Shown piece by piece: positions 1 through 11,312 of a stretch of 64,000 nt of DNA. The DNA is taken from NCBI GenBank assembly GCA_005408345.1, contig SEMN01000135.1, positions 124,001 to 188,000 on the forward strand, read 5' to 3'. Under the pieces are notes generated by a model, which saw only the letters and a program-made list of their open reading frames with translations, did no database searches and had not been told where the DNA came from. The position numbers and the translations under genes were made by a program. This stretch comes from Macquaria australasica (lineage: Eukaryota > Chordata > Actinopteri > Centrarchiformes > Percichthyidae). Positions within the stretch are counted from its first letter, which is position 1; each line of letters opens with the position of its first letter.

Positions 1-529
1 ATCAAAATATGCATGTATAAAAAATGTTTTTTTTACAATCTGTAGAGGGGGTCAAACATGTCTAGCTGACACCGAGTCGACACTGTTTTGGAGTCAGTGA
101 GCGACACACGAAGTATCCGGAAGTTGTGAAGATGTACGTGTAGAAATGTATACCAAGATACTGGTTGACATGAACTGTAAAATGTGCACCTTCCAGCTAA
201 TAAAAAGCTAGGATTGGGCAAAATGACAAAGTGACATAATACTTGATTACTTCAAAATATTGCAAATGCAAAAAAATGACCATCTCCTCGTGTTGATTTA
301 TAACATTAGTTATTGTGAATATAGGATTACCCCTGGACATATTTTTAAGGTGAAAGTAAGATGCTCAGAACATTATTTAAACAGTGGCAGGAGTGCTATG
401 TCTTTATATCGTGGCATGGAAAAATAACTCCCTTTTGAGATTTCCTGAACTTCACTTTTTCACATAAAAAGGGCAGAACAGTGGTGTCCTAACCTCCTCT
501 TGTCTTGCCGGTGTATCATCACGGTGCCG
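1..529 (-). other. ect2l 3' flank / likely 3' UTR
   Basis: AT-rich sequence directly downstream of the ect2l stop codon (TGA on the minus strand, 530-532). The 3' UTR must begin here. I see no minus-strand AATAAA or ATTAAA in this stretch, so the cleavage site is either beyond the left edge or uses a variant signal. No other gene is visible. Confidence 0.5.
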
Positions 530-1361
530 TCACTGATGTCCTGTCAGAGCGGAGTTTATAGCTGAGCGCAGCACAGACAGGAAGTGCTCTCTCTCTTCAC
601 CTCTTTCTGTGGCACAAACCCAGGAACGACAAGGACCCTCCAGGACAAAGGCATGACTCACGTCTACAGAGAAGGACATTATTATTCCTGTAACCTTCAT
701 ATACTGAAGATGATCAAAGCTGTAGCAATATTCAGCTATATTCAATTGTGTTTTTTAGATGGTAAAAACTCACAGCGTGTATGTGTGATCTCTCTGACGG
801 CCAGGCTGGCGAGAGCCACAGAGGCCAGGAAAGTGTGTGCGCTCCGGTGAGCCAACGTGAAAGGTGTGTGATGCACATTTCGCCGCGTCAACACCAGAGC
901 ATCGTTAAACAGGAAGAGGCCCACATCACACACCTGCTCATAGGTCCTAAACATGTACGCACACAAACACACACAGAATGAAAATAATTACTCAATTAGA
1001 TACACAAGCTTCCCAATTTATCTGTTACTAGAAAGCAATACAAATACTGAAATCCAAATTTGAGCATAAATTAGTATATTTTTTCAAAGTAAATATAACT
1101 TTCTGACAGCATTATTTATATTATTTGGCATATCAGTGCGTAGCTTGGTAAATATTCAAAGGCTGATTTATTATGCATCTACTAACAGAAAGATCACTTC
1201 TGGATATAAACTGATAGAAATCACCTGAACATATTACATCAGCAGGAACACGGGAATAATTTGTGTTGTTACCTGAGCGAGTCTGGAATCTGTTCATTGG
1301 GGCTCCCGAGCAAAGCAGCATCCTGAGTTATTATCAGCTGCCTGTTTCCTTCGCTGAGGTT
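530..1361 (-). other. ect2l: ect2l exons 19-21: PH-like domain and C-terminus
   Basis: Exons 1361-1273, 946-774 and 663-530 encode residues 856-986. They contain LSEGNRQLIITQDAALL (first PH strands), DVGLFLFNDALVLTRR (the typical LFLFND strand of DH-associated PH domains) and a closing helix EEREHFLSVLRSAINSAL before TGHQ and stop. Pairing DH with a following PH is the standard Dbl-family order. Confidence 0.85.
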
Positions 1362-4300
1362 CTACACACACATACATACAGGACTCACACTATATTCATG
1401 TTAAAATACTTCAACATGGAAGTTTTATATGCAGTTTTGAGAGAGAAAAAATATAAAACACAGAGAGAGGGAGCTGTGTTTTACCGGACAGCCTTGGATC
1501 ATCTGCTGCGTTTCCTCCAACAGCTTGTCTCTCTCCGAGTTACGCTTTAACTGAAACGGAAGAAAACGTCTGTGTATTCATTGCACGAAGCACAGAAATG
1601 CTGCAGATTCCACATTTAAGATGAGCATGAGGTACTGACTCAACGCTCTGTGTGGGCCTTGTACCTTTTGAATGAAATCTCTGAATTGTAGCAGAGTGTT
1701 GAGGGCAGAGGAGAGGTGTGTGTGGTCGGGGTGACCAGGGTGTGTGTGTACACACAGAGCTTGAAGCAGAGTCACATACTCCTGTATTCTCCACACTGGA
1801 CACAGCAGCAGCTCCTGTAGGCTTCACAAACACACATATACAAACATCTTTGCAAAGATTATGGTTTAATTAATTAATATTCCTTTGGTCAGGTATGGAT
1901 AATAATTGCCCTGGAAACAAATAAAAGATGTAAGTGTATATGTGTGTACTGTTACCTCAGCATGTGTGTTGCAAGAGATCTGTCTGCTCTCTTCAGGAAA
2001 GCCCGAAATGGAGGCTTTGTCTCCCTGCACTGACACACACATACACAACATCCTTTGCTTACACCTAAACTTAAACCTGACTGTTGGTTAAATTATAATA
2101 AATGATACCTTTAACTGAATTAGACAGGGGTACAGTGTGTTGGATTATTACAGTTGAAAAAACAGGACAAAGCCGATGTCTCTCAAACTGACTTTACAAA
2201 CTTCAACTCACAGTATATCTGACCAACCTCTGCATGTACACACTAGAACTAGTTTAGTTAGCTTGAAGTGCCTCATGCATGGCACGCACACGTTGTTTGG
2301 CTTTACCTTGTCGATGGTACAGAGGGCAGTGGTGTAGTTGTTGAGGTAGTTGGTGTAGACTCTGAGTTTTGAGCACAGTTTTACAAACACATCTCCGATA
2401 CACTGCTCTGCACCCCACTGCTGCAGCCTGGCTTGCAAATCTACCTGAAACACCCTGCAACAAACACACACACATCTGCCATATCATGTCCATGACAGAG
2501 GGACACAAACAAGACAGTATCATACAAATTCTTGTGTTTGTGTGTGTGTGTGTGTGTGTGTACCTGTTGAGCTCCAGTATTTGTGCGACAGGGCTGAGGA
2601 CAATGTGGAGGTCGGCGTAGCTAAGAATGGCTCTGTTGGAGTTCAGAGCTGCTGTAAGAGGCTCCTGGTACACCTTCAGCACAAAGGAAGGACAGGTATC
2701 GATTAAATATGTTGGTATGCTAATATTGACAGTTCTCTTCTTCTCTCAGACATCAACATGGACCCTTTCTGCACCTAAATTGACACACACAACACCTGCT
2801 GGGTTGGTGGTTGCTCTGAAGACATCTAAAGGATCCTCCACAAATCAGATCAATAAAAAAGTGGGAATAAAATAGGCCATGCAGCTGTAGAACCTAAAGT
2901 TCTAATTTAAAAAGGTATTATATAAACTTACCCAGCTCTAAACCCAGTTCCTATCAATTATAAGTGGCTGTTTTCTGGACTTGATTTGACAGCATTACAT
3001 AATATTTATTCATTTTCAGAGGATATATTATTTGTAATATTAATTCTGATTAGACTTCATGTTGAGTGGGACTGCACCTGAATCAATGGCCTCTCAGCCA
3101 CTAAACACATGATAGTGTCACTAAATGTCCTGAATTAAAAGTTATGTTGTCTGTTTGTTTTTAATGTTATAGTCTACCAATTATCAAGTTCAAATGGAAG
3201 CCGTACCTTCAGCACGGAGCCCAGTCTCCCCAGATAAATACACTCGCTGTGGTGCAGCTCTCTGGCAACTGCACCTCTCCAATCCAACGCTGTCTACAGA
3301 CAGGAAGAAAGAAAGGAGTTGTGAAGATGAAGTGTGCTCCTTCAACCTTCTCTGAATAGAGAAGTTCAAAGCACACACCTGTGGTAGCTCAGGTATCATC
3401 GGGCTGAAGCATTTCTGTGAGCTATGTGGCACTAAAGAGAAATCATCTGCTCCTTTGTTTCTCCACTTTTCCTCTCCACTACTCTCTTCTCCCTCCTTCT
3501 CCTCACTCCATCTTGTCAGGAAGACAGCAAGAAACTCCAAAGGTCTGGCCTGACGATGTAAGAGCAGAAATAAAGAAACACACACTTGGATTTAAAGGCT
3601 GTTATCCACAGTTAATGTCGAAGAGAACATGACTAACTTTGGATTATCTCAGTTATGTGCTGTTCTATTATACTTGTGTAATACAAAAACACCTTTACAG
3701 TAATGCCCACCTCTTCCTGTCTTGTGAGAGCAGTGAGTCCCTCAGTCAGAGCCTCATTCAGATCTTTCGACACACAAAGCTCCTCAAGGCAGATTTTCTC
3801 CCACAGAAAATGACCTATAAATATATTAACAGACAAGTTTACAGGACACAGAGTACGCAGGCATTTGTTTAAACCTGCCAATGGTCCAGCTGTGTTTAAA
3901 TCTACATGTATGTGAAACCCACCAAGAGCTCTGCCCCTGGCCTGGAGGCTGACCCGCTGTAGCTGTGGCCCCAGGCAGCCCCTCAGCTCCCCCAGAGCCT
4001 CCTCCATCCACTGAGCCTGTCTGCACCAGCCCTGCAGTACGCTCTCACACACAAACTGCAGCGCCGGGGCTGCAGGTTGCTGGTTCGAGAGGCCGGTGCT
4101 CACGCTGCCGTCAGACCACTCGCTGAGGACTGGGAGAGGTTAAGAGGAGTTAAAAAACCCCAAAACAAATAAAGAAAAACATTTTATTTGTGGCTTTAAC
4201 GAGATGCTTAACAGTAATTTTACACTTGGTGGTGGGTTCTGTAGTCCACTGAATAATAAAGATAAAGCTAAAAACATTTAACATTTAAGTTGTAATCCCT

Positions 4301-4888
4301 TACGGTTTCAGTCCTGGTTGATTTGGCGACACTAGTGGTTACTGTAGTAACAGCAAATTCGGTTTAATAATACAGCAAACACTCCTTGAGCTGCTAAATT
4401 GGTTTAAAAAATGCAGAAAATAACAGTTTTCTTGTTTTGTAGACACATATTTGATAACTGACCAATGCATACATTTCATTTCCTGTGGCTTCTTCACAAT
4501 AAAAGCCATCCCCTGTTTTGTGATTTGAACACTTTAAATGTGAAGCAGCAGCAGCAAGAAGTTCTGTTTGCATTAGCAAAGATATGTTGTAAAGAGTTGT
4601 ACTGCAGAAAAATTGCTGACCATAAATAGCATCAAATGGGGTTTGATTTCATGAAAATCTTAAGGATTATAACTTTAACTATTCCAGGAAAGTTAACACA
4701 TCCCACTGGGCCAACAATCCCACCAGGCGCCTGCTGCCTTAAATATTTTTTGGAGGTATTAGTGGTAGTTGAGTTAGTCTCGTGCATGGGTGACTCACTG
4801 TTCTGGAAACTTCCGGTGGCAAGACCCATTGGCGCCTGAACCTCCAGACCAGTCAGAGTAGACAGAGTCTGGATGAGAGCCACTCCTG

Positions 4889-4972
<84 letters not shown>

Positions 4973-7900
4973 TGTAAGAGGAGGATTCCAGAGAAGTGTG
5001 TGTGTGTCCTAACATCTGCGTCTACATACCAGATGCAGCCAGCGGGGAGAAGATGTCAATCCCTCCTCCCTCCTCAGTTGGTGCCACCCAGCCACACAGT
5101 TTTTCCCAGAAGTCTCTATGGTCGGGGTTCAGTAGAGTCCTCTCTGACAGGTTACTACCTGAAGGGTCAAAGGTAAAACAAAGTGAATTAGTAGAGTGAA
5201 AAAAAATCAAGTCAACTCTTCAGAAACTAAGATTTATTGCATTTTTACCTTAATCAGGTTTGAAAGGTTAGTTGACAAACTTTTGAATGCCTCATGGCAT
5301 GAAGTAAACAGTAAACATATATATAATTTTCCAGTAAAATGAGCAAAAAGACAGTAAATTAAATGCTGTAGAATCTATAAGGGACTTTGTATGGGTCTAA
5401 AAATTAGGATGTGTTTTAAATGTGTTAGATAAAAAGATCTATGTTATGAAATCAAATTAAAACCAGGGTTCACTCATCTGGAGTGTCGTGAGTCCATACG
5501 TCATGTAAAATTAATATAAGATTTATGATAGTTAGTCTTGGGCCAACTCTTAGCAAAGAGACGAGGATAGCTATGGACTCAAAAAAAAAAAAGGTAGTAT
5601 CAAAATAAAATGAGCCATGAAATGGTTTTAGCAGATGTGCTTTTTCCTGAGAGATAAACTTCTAGCACTGGAGGCTCCAGTTGGACTGGAACTACCACTG
5701 GCAGCGTTTCCACACATTAAGATACACAGAATTATTAATTCTCACTGTGAAGCAGATGGATTTCCTCTGTTCCTCCTGGAGCGAGGAGGCCCAGCCTCTG
5801 AGCTCTCTGCCCAGAAATGGCCCTCTCCACCTGGGTTAACAGAGCTGAGAGAGTCCCTCTGTGGTCATACAGAAGCACAATCACTCCTGCCTTCACAGCG
5901 CTCAGCACCAGCTAAATTCAGCATGTGGAGACAGGAAAAGAGCAGACAGGGAGAAATGTTATATATGTTATATATTCTTTTTCTTTTTACACTCACAGCA
6001 TTGTCTTCATCGCTGCTCTCTTCTAGCTTATGAATTATAGATGGTGATTTGGCCTGACTGACTGATAGACTCTTTCTTTATTTTCCTTTTACCTCATAGG
6101 CAGGAATCCTATTGGAGACCAGCAGTAAGAGGGCAGGAGTGGGCAGATGGATGGGAGACACTGTGTTTGGCAGTGCAGGTCTGTAGGTGAAGGACAACAG
6201 CGCTCCACTGGCTTTGTTCAGTCTTTCACTGAGAGAGAAGATGGAGGTTTGGTTAGCATTCACATCGCAGCTACAGTAGATAAAAAAATCAACTGCCTTA
6301 TTATTTAAAAAAAAAAAGCCTTATTAAAGGAACACTTCAACATTTTGGGATGTATGTTTATTTAATTTCTAGTAGATTAGAAAATCTATACCACTTTCAT
6401 ATCTGTTCGTTAAGCATGAAGCTAGAGCCAGCAGCCTATTAGCTTAGCATAAAGAATGAAAGTAAGGGGAAACAGCTAGCCTGACGCTGTCCAAAGTTGA
6501 ACAAATCTGCACATGTAAAGCTCACTATGTTTTATATTGGGTTGCATTATATTATACAGGTGTTTTCTAATAAACAGGTACCTCAGTGTATTGCATCTTA
6601 AAACACAGGTAACCAATATCACTGAAGGTAAGTGAATATGTATCACCTGCTAGGACTGGAGGCCTGGACTGTCTCCAAGCTCTGAGCTGCAGTCATGGGC
6701 TGTCCCCTGTCCAGGCTAAGACTAAGGCTGGGAGACCCAACAGTCCTTGGAGGCCAGGAGAGAGAGGGCCAAGAGCTGAATGTTAGTCCAGAGCTGGGCC
6801 TCCCTGTCTGGGTACCTCCACCTCTAACTCCTTCCGGCTTTGCGTAGCTGCCCCAGGCTCTCCTGGTTCTCATCGACAGACCTGCAAATATCACAGATAT
6901 AAGCACTGAGGGAGGAAATGCTAAGTAAACGTTTTTACTAAGATAACTGGTAGCCATTTCTATAATTTTGAGACCTTGTCGTTTCTTTTGGTTTCTTTCT
7001 TTTCCACTCACTCTTCTCCTCCTGTTGTTTGTCTCTGATCATCTGCCTGATCCTCCTCTCCTTCCTCCTCTCTTCCTCCTCCTCCGTCATCCCCGTGCTT
7101 TGCTGGTTGAGGGTCCCGTACTGCTCGGCCGCCTCCCGGGGAGTGAGCCAGTCCAGCGTGGAGACGCAGGACACGTAGTGGTTCTTCCACGCTCCAAATT
7201 CTTTCTCTCCTGGAGTGTAGGGAAGGAACCATCCTCTCCTGATGCACCGGCCTGCCCAGAGACAGTCCTGGACAGAAAGAGACAGAGGGAAAGCAAGACA
7301 TTGCAAACTGCAGTTCAGATTTCATTTAAGACCATTCCTGAGAACCACCTGATCTTATCCTCTCTTATTCTTAATCGATGGCCCACAAGTAAAATTCAAA
7401 TCTCTCTCTGCTGGGTCTCTCACCTGCTCAGCAAGGACCCTCCAGTGCCAGCTGACTTGGGCGGCGGAGCAGAGGTCACGAGGGGACAGGAATGACATCA
7501 CATACAGGGACAGGAACCGTGGCAGCACCGCCGTGAAGTCCACCTGAGTCACAGGAACCGTCTCGATCAGCAAATCCTTACAGAACCTGCTCGGATTGTC
7601 AGAGATTTTCATTTTAAAGCCTGTAAGTCTGGCTTTCAAGCAGAGAAAAAAAGGTAATGCCCGAGCAAAGTAGCATACCAAACAACAAATGACCAGTACT
7701 TATTCGTTATGACACAGAAAAGGGGGGTAGAAAAGACCTTACTTGAGCTGTGACTTGGTGCAGCGTGTGAGCAGGGAGTGCAACAGGTGTTTCCTCTGTC
7801 TGTCAGTCCACAGATCAAACCAGTGGAGCACAAGGTTCATCCTCTCCTCAAATAACTGGAAGTAAACAGGGAAAAGGACAGCAACAAAACTTCATATATT

Positions 7901-9360
7901 CAATGAATGTATGGAAGGTGCACCTCATAGTTAATAAAAAAAGAACAAAAAAGTAAGACTGATGGTGTGATAATGGCTGAAAATAGTGGTCTACTGGGCC
8001 ATTAATGAAAGAATTAAGTCGGGTCAAGCCTTGCCTTACTTTCTACATTTTTGGAGAAGTGCCTTTCTGTGTTTGCGTTTTTTGGGGGAAACTGGGGGCT
8101 TCATCTCAGTGTAAATGTATTCATTACAAATAATAATCCTTTATCCAGGACACACATAAGCCGTGGAACTTAGTGAGGATTTAGAGATGGGAGAAGCACA
8201 TAAGGCCCATGGAAGAGAAAATACTGAAATACAGATGTACTGTATTAAACCATAAAGCAGTATGGAGTCATTCAACTGAAGTTAGGAAAACTAAAAGATT
8301 GAAGTTATGCTTTTACATGGCAAACGTTTTTGTCATAGATAAATAAAGATGATAATATAAAATATTATTTGTATTCACATTTATTTCTTACAAACTGAGA
8401 TAAATATTGGGTCCTACCTCTGACAGCTTTTCAGCACACAAATTATGTTTAAAAGTGAATGCTATGAAGGACGGTATGAGTTACATAAAAATAAATGTTA
8501 AACACGTCTGTCCTCCCGCTATGTGCGTTAGTTTCGGCTGTCAATCATTTATTTTCTGCAAATGCTTAGTTTTAATAAAGAGCTTGTGTGAGGGAATACG
8601 AACAGAAAAACTTTGATCCACTTACACTAAGTGATAACCCACAGTAGATACAATAAGTTGCAATGTGACTTCGCCTGCATGCATTCACCCCAGGCTAGGG
8701 GACTTAAATCCTTAAGAACTAAATTAACAATATGCACTGCTGGATACATTACAAACTAAGTCATTAACCTTAGCGCAATTTATTTTTTTTAATTGTGTGC
8801 GCAGTCACTGGAAGCATATAGAGGGGACTTTAGCGCCAGTTTTGTACACCTGTTCCAAATCAGGTTAATTGGCCAATTAACGAAACCCTGAGTGTTTGTG
8901 TTGCTTCATGTTAGCATCATTGATAACACGGAAAATATGTTATTTTAAGGTTTATATATGCAATGCTTCAACAACGCCACCTACATCACAATACGGCTTC
9001 ATGAAGTTGTTGGATTACATTATTCCCGACGGGTTTTTATTGCATGTGGACCTAGATTTTAAATCTGAGACGATCTCATATAGGCTACAGTATGATTTGG
9101 TCATTCCTGCCATCTAGTGGTTATTACTACAAATAACTCTAGCCTAATTTCACTAAAAGTTGATTGCAGAAGCCTTCAGAACAGGTTCTGCCGGTGTTGG
9201 TTCGTCTCACCTGCAGGTTGCTTGTCTTGTTGTTCAGGGGAGTCCAGGTGCTGAAGCGGGTTTCGGACCGCAGGCTGCGGGCTTGCTGCGGGTCATAGTC
9301 CGTCCCCCTGAGCTGCCACCGCTTCACCGAGTGAGGGGTTGATTTCGGGTTCGTCTCCAT
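530..9360 (-). CDS. ect2l: ect2l, epithelial cell transforming 2-like F-box/RhoGEF protein (21 coding exons)
   Basis: Coding exons in transcript order: 9360-9211, 7855-7743, 7586-7424, 7267-7012, 6881-6647, 6228-6093, 5911-5746, 5158-5030, 4891-4799, 4129-3923, 3814-3711, 3549-3379, 3293-3207, 2673-2564, 2454-2307, 2029-1956, 1821-1665, 1550-1485, 1361-1273, 946-774, 663-530. They sum to 2961 nt (986 residues plus stop). Every junction has GT..AG and keeps one open frame. The start ATG at 9360 opens METNPKS; nearby TRFSTWTPLNNKT fits the N-terminus I remember for ECT2L. Domains in order: F-box (about 105-142), a basic/acidic linker, a DUF4347-like domain (about 335-480), a DH domain (about 650-840) and a PH-like tail (856-986). 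By family it should recruit SKP1-type ligase parts and activate Rho GTPases; neither activity has been shown from this sequence. About 80 residues longer than the human protein as I recall it. The split of the serine/proline-rich exon 5 is the least constrained part. Nearest paralogue: ect2, excluded by the F-box and the absence of BRCT repeats. Confidence 0.93.
1485..3293 (-). other. ect2l: ect2l exons 13-18: Dbl-homology RhoGEF domain
   Basis: Exons 3293-3207, 2673-2564, 2454-2307, 2029-1956, 1821-1665 and 1550-1485 encode residues 642-855. CR1 is seen as VARELHHSECIYLGRL, CR2 as CIGDVFVKLCSKLRVYTNYL, and CR3 as LLLCPVWRIQEYVTLLQAL, the counterpart of the LLxxPVQRIxRYxLLL helix, here with Trp-Arg in place of Gln-Arg. 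This is the domain that catalyses GDP/GTP exchange on Rho-family GTPases. Confidence 0.92.
2539..2561. repeat. (TG)n microsatellite at an ect2l donor
   Basis: On the minus strand it reads GTACACACAC, with the GT of the exon 14 donor (2563-2562) as its first bases. The repeat therefore overlaps the splice donor. Confidence 0.95.
4625..4682 (+). repeat. dispersed repeat shared with 58885-58943
   Basis: Contains AATCTTAAGGATTATAACTT preceded by a TTTGAtttCATG stretch. The reverse complement of 58885-58943 repeats this with a few substitutions. It lies in ect2l intron 9, downstream of exon 9. Family unknown. Confidence 0.6.
4799..6228 (-). other. ect2l: ect2l exons 6-9: DUF4347-like domain
   Basis: Exons 6228-6093, 5911-5746, 5158-5030 and 4891-4799 encode residues about 306-480. 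The order is: a beta-strand segment LLLLVSNRIPAYE; VKAGVIVLLYDHRG; a helix LLTQVERAISGQ; LGLLAPGG; DFWEKLCGWV; GIDIFSPLAASG; and ALIQTLSTLTGLEVQA followed by a GLATGSF turn. This order and spacing match the DUF4347 domain of bacterial surface proteins as I remember it. The usual SHG and YGC-type motifs are replaced by LAPGG and FSPLA. Confidence 0.6.
4894..4972. repeat. (GA)n microsatellite at an ect2l acceptor
   Basis: Near-perfect GA run with one CA interruption. On the minus strand it reads (TC)n and ends three bases before exon 9, so it forms the whole polypyrimidine tract of that acceptor. Confidence 0.97.
6324..6560 (+). mobile_element. dispersed percomorph repeat in ect2l intron 5
   Basis: Starts TTAAAGGAACACTTCAACA and continues with TTAGCTTAGCATAAAG, GGGGAAACAGCTAGCCTG and CTGTCCAAAG, in the same order as a very common non-coding repeat I remember from spiny-rayed fish genomes. 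A shorter copy of its beginning lies at 57329-57380. No coding capacity. The 3' limit is uncertain. Confidence 0.7.
7424..7855 (-). other. ect2l: ect2l exons 2-3: helical lead-in and F-box
   Basis: Exon 2 (7855-7743) encodes LFEERMNLVLHWFDLWTDR, a helical segment. Exon 3 (7586-7424) encodes the F-box core: VLPRFLSLYVMSFLSPRDLC, then an AAQVSWHWRVLAEQ-type ending with the Leu-Pro, Leu-x-x-Leu-x-Leu and Trp-x-x-Leu spacing typical of the SKP1-binding fold (residues about 105-142). The phase across the intron is 2, with AA joined to G to make Lys88. Confidence 0.88.
7856..9210. other. ect2l intron 1
   Basis: 1.36 kb between coding exons 1 and 2. Mostly AT-rich unique-looking sequence with no exon candidate of its own. 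The segment 8800-9130 has the texture of a decayed mobile element (TAATTGGCCAATTA palindrome near 8868, GCCATCTAGTGG near 9110). Confidence 0.6.
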
Positions 9361-10154
9361 GAACTCACATAGGAAAACCCACTTTCGACTTCTAGAAAAC
9401 TCCCACTCACTGTCAGATTTAGCTTTCTGACACCAAATAACAGGCTGCCTTTGCTCTGCTCTGCTCCCAGTAACCTTAGAGACGCGTCAACAAAAGGATG
9501 AGCACATTCCTTCACACAGCACATCCCATCCCTCCTGCACATTAATAAGCAACAGGATGGGTTCAAGTCTGTGAGTGCAGGTTGTCAGCATAAACAGAAG
9601 TCCATCATGTTGTCAATTTATGTGAAAATAAGTGAATTTATTCAGATTACTGCAAACAAGACCGTATTGAGCTGCCAAATGTCCATCAATAATCTGTAAT
9701 AATATGCTAAAACCCATTCATATTATGATGCAATAAATTAATCAATGCATTCGTTCTTTTTTGGTGGTGAATGGGACCCGATCCCCCCCCCACCCCTACC
9801 GCTCATACCACAATCACTTTGAGGAAAATGTGGATATTAAATGGACACACAAGCTCTATTACATTCTTTATAACTGCAGTAAAGGACTCTTTAAGTTTGT
9901 GGTTTCATAAAAATGTATATGTAATTTTAAGTCCAAAGATGCTCCAAAATGATGTATCTGACTATGGGATATCTTGTGGAAGAACAAAGTTACTACATAA
10001 CAGAGGAAGGATATGAGGTGGATTAGTGGCTTACATTTCTCTATTTCCTCTCTCTCTCTCCACTCTAAAATGAGTCCTTTGTCAGCATCCTTCCCTTTGA
10101 ATTGTTTAAGATATTGAAGGTTTAAAAATGTAGTGACGAGATTCAGACAACACA
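9361..10154 (-). promoter_or_regulatory. ect2l 5' flank and gap to ccdc28a
   Basis: Region between the ect2l ATG and the presumed ccdc28a cleavage region. The part next to the ATG (9361-9570) is GC-moderate and probably holds the 5' UTR and promoter. No clear TATA box is visible. The rest is AT-rich and featureless. Confidence 0.4.
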
Positions 10155-10160
10155 TTTATT
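10155..10160 (-). terminator. candidate ccdc28a polyadenylation signal
   Basis: AATAAA on the minus strand (TTTATT on plus), about 1.46 kb beyond the ccdc28a stop. It is the first canonical signal I noticed downstream. Alternative signals such as ATTAAA near 10700 are possible. Confidence 0.35.
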
Positions 10161-10903
10161 TAGTAAAATAAAATCACCAAACAGTTAAAACAGTTTTACA
10201 CTTCAAAATAGTCCCACGTCCCCCCAACAACACTGGTTAAAATAAGAAGTGACAAAATAAAGTAGGATTTACGATCAAAGCAGCATCAAATGATTATATG
10301 ATCTCAAAACACAGAATCCAAATCTAAAAATCAACATGTTCTATGGAAGTCCATTAAAAAGGTTAAAACCAATAAGGCAAAGTTGATTAAATAAAAAAAT
10401 TAAGGCATGGATGTGATGTCAACATTTGGATTATTCTCTTTCCAGCGTCAATCCGACACACCAGCGATAATGTGCAGTGTGTTCCGCATGTTGCATGGAT
10501 ATGTGCAAATATATTCAACACTGAGCAAGGTGTTGGAAGTGATATCAGGCCACTCACATGTAGCAAGAAATCAAATGCAAAATCACAAACTGGGGTCACG
10601 GCTTATTCGCTCTTTACCCATAACATTCAGCGCAGTATCTATGGTCAGAATCTACTGTGCGTTTAAATGTTATTTTTTGGCCGATTCATTAAACTATTAT
10701 TTAATCTAAATCAGAGACTATTGTTTAGATTTTTTTTGTCTCACAGATAAGATATACACTTGGGTTTAAAGCTCTATGTTGAGAAACAATTCTAAACATA
10801 TTTCTGTTTCTATATTTTGATAAGTCTAGCTCTGGGTCTTTAGTTTGTGACGTTACAGACACTGACTGACCTGTGACAATAGATAAGACAGTGCAACAGA
10901 ATG

Positions 10904-10908
<5 letters not shown>

Positions 10909-10936
<28 letters not shown>
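10909..10936. repeat. (AT)n microsatellite
   Basis: Uninterrupted AT dinucleotide run inside the presumed ccdc28a 3' UTR. Confidence 0.95.
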
Positions 10937-10940
<4 letters not shown>

Positions 10941-11158
10941 ACAGCTAAAAGGAGCAACTTTGCAGTCAGTTCACTTTCAACAAAGCCAATAAACAAACAC
11001 TGAAGATTTCCTTTCGAGGACCTGTGAATGAATCAACTGCTGGACAAAACAAGGCGAGTGCTTTATATCAATATCACTTTGGTTAGCAATGTATTGCAAA
11101 TGTAGACTGTTTGGAAAATCTGTGAACTGACCACAACTTGACATTAAACAGGCCACGA

Positions 11159-11312
11159 CAGGGATGCACCCATACCAATATGTAAAGTATACTGTACTGT
11201 AGAAATCATATCTCTGTATGTTAATTGTTGTCCTCTTGCTGTTTAGTAAGACAGGATTACAACTATTTTCTAATCGATATTAGTGAAAAATAAGGCTGTC
11301 AGTGCATCCCTG
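11159..11312. mobile_element. small inverted-repeat DNA transposon (hAT-like MITE)
   Basis: Starts CAGGGATGCAC and ends GTGCATCCCTG, an exact 11-bp terminal inverted repeat around 154 bp without coding capacity. The terminal sequence resembles fish hAT elements I remember. No clear target duplication remains, so the copy is probably old. A single matching end also occurs near 20779-20789. Confidence 0.6.
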
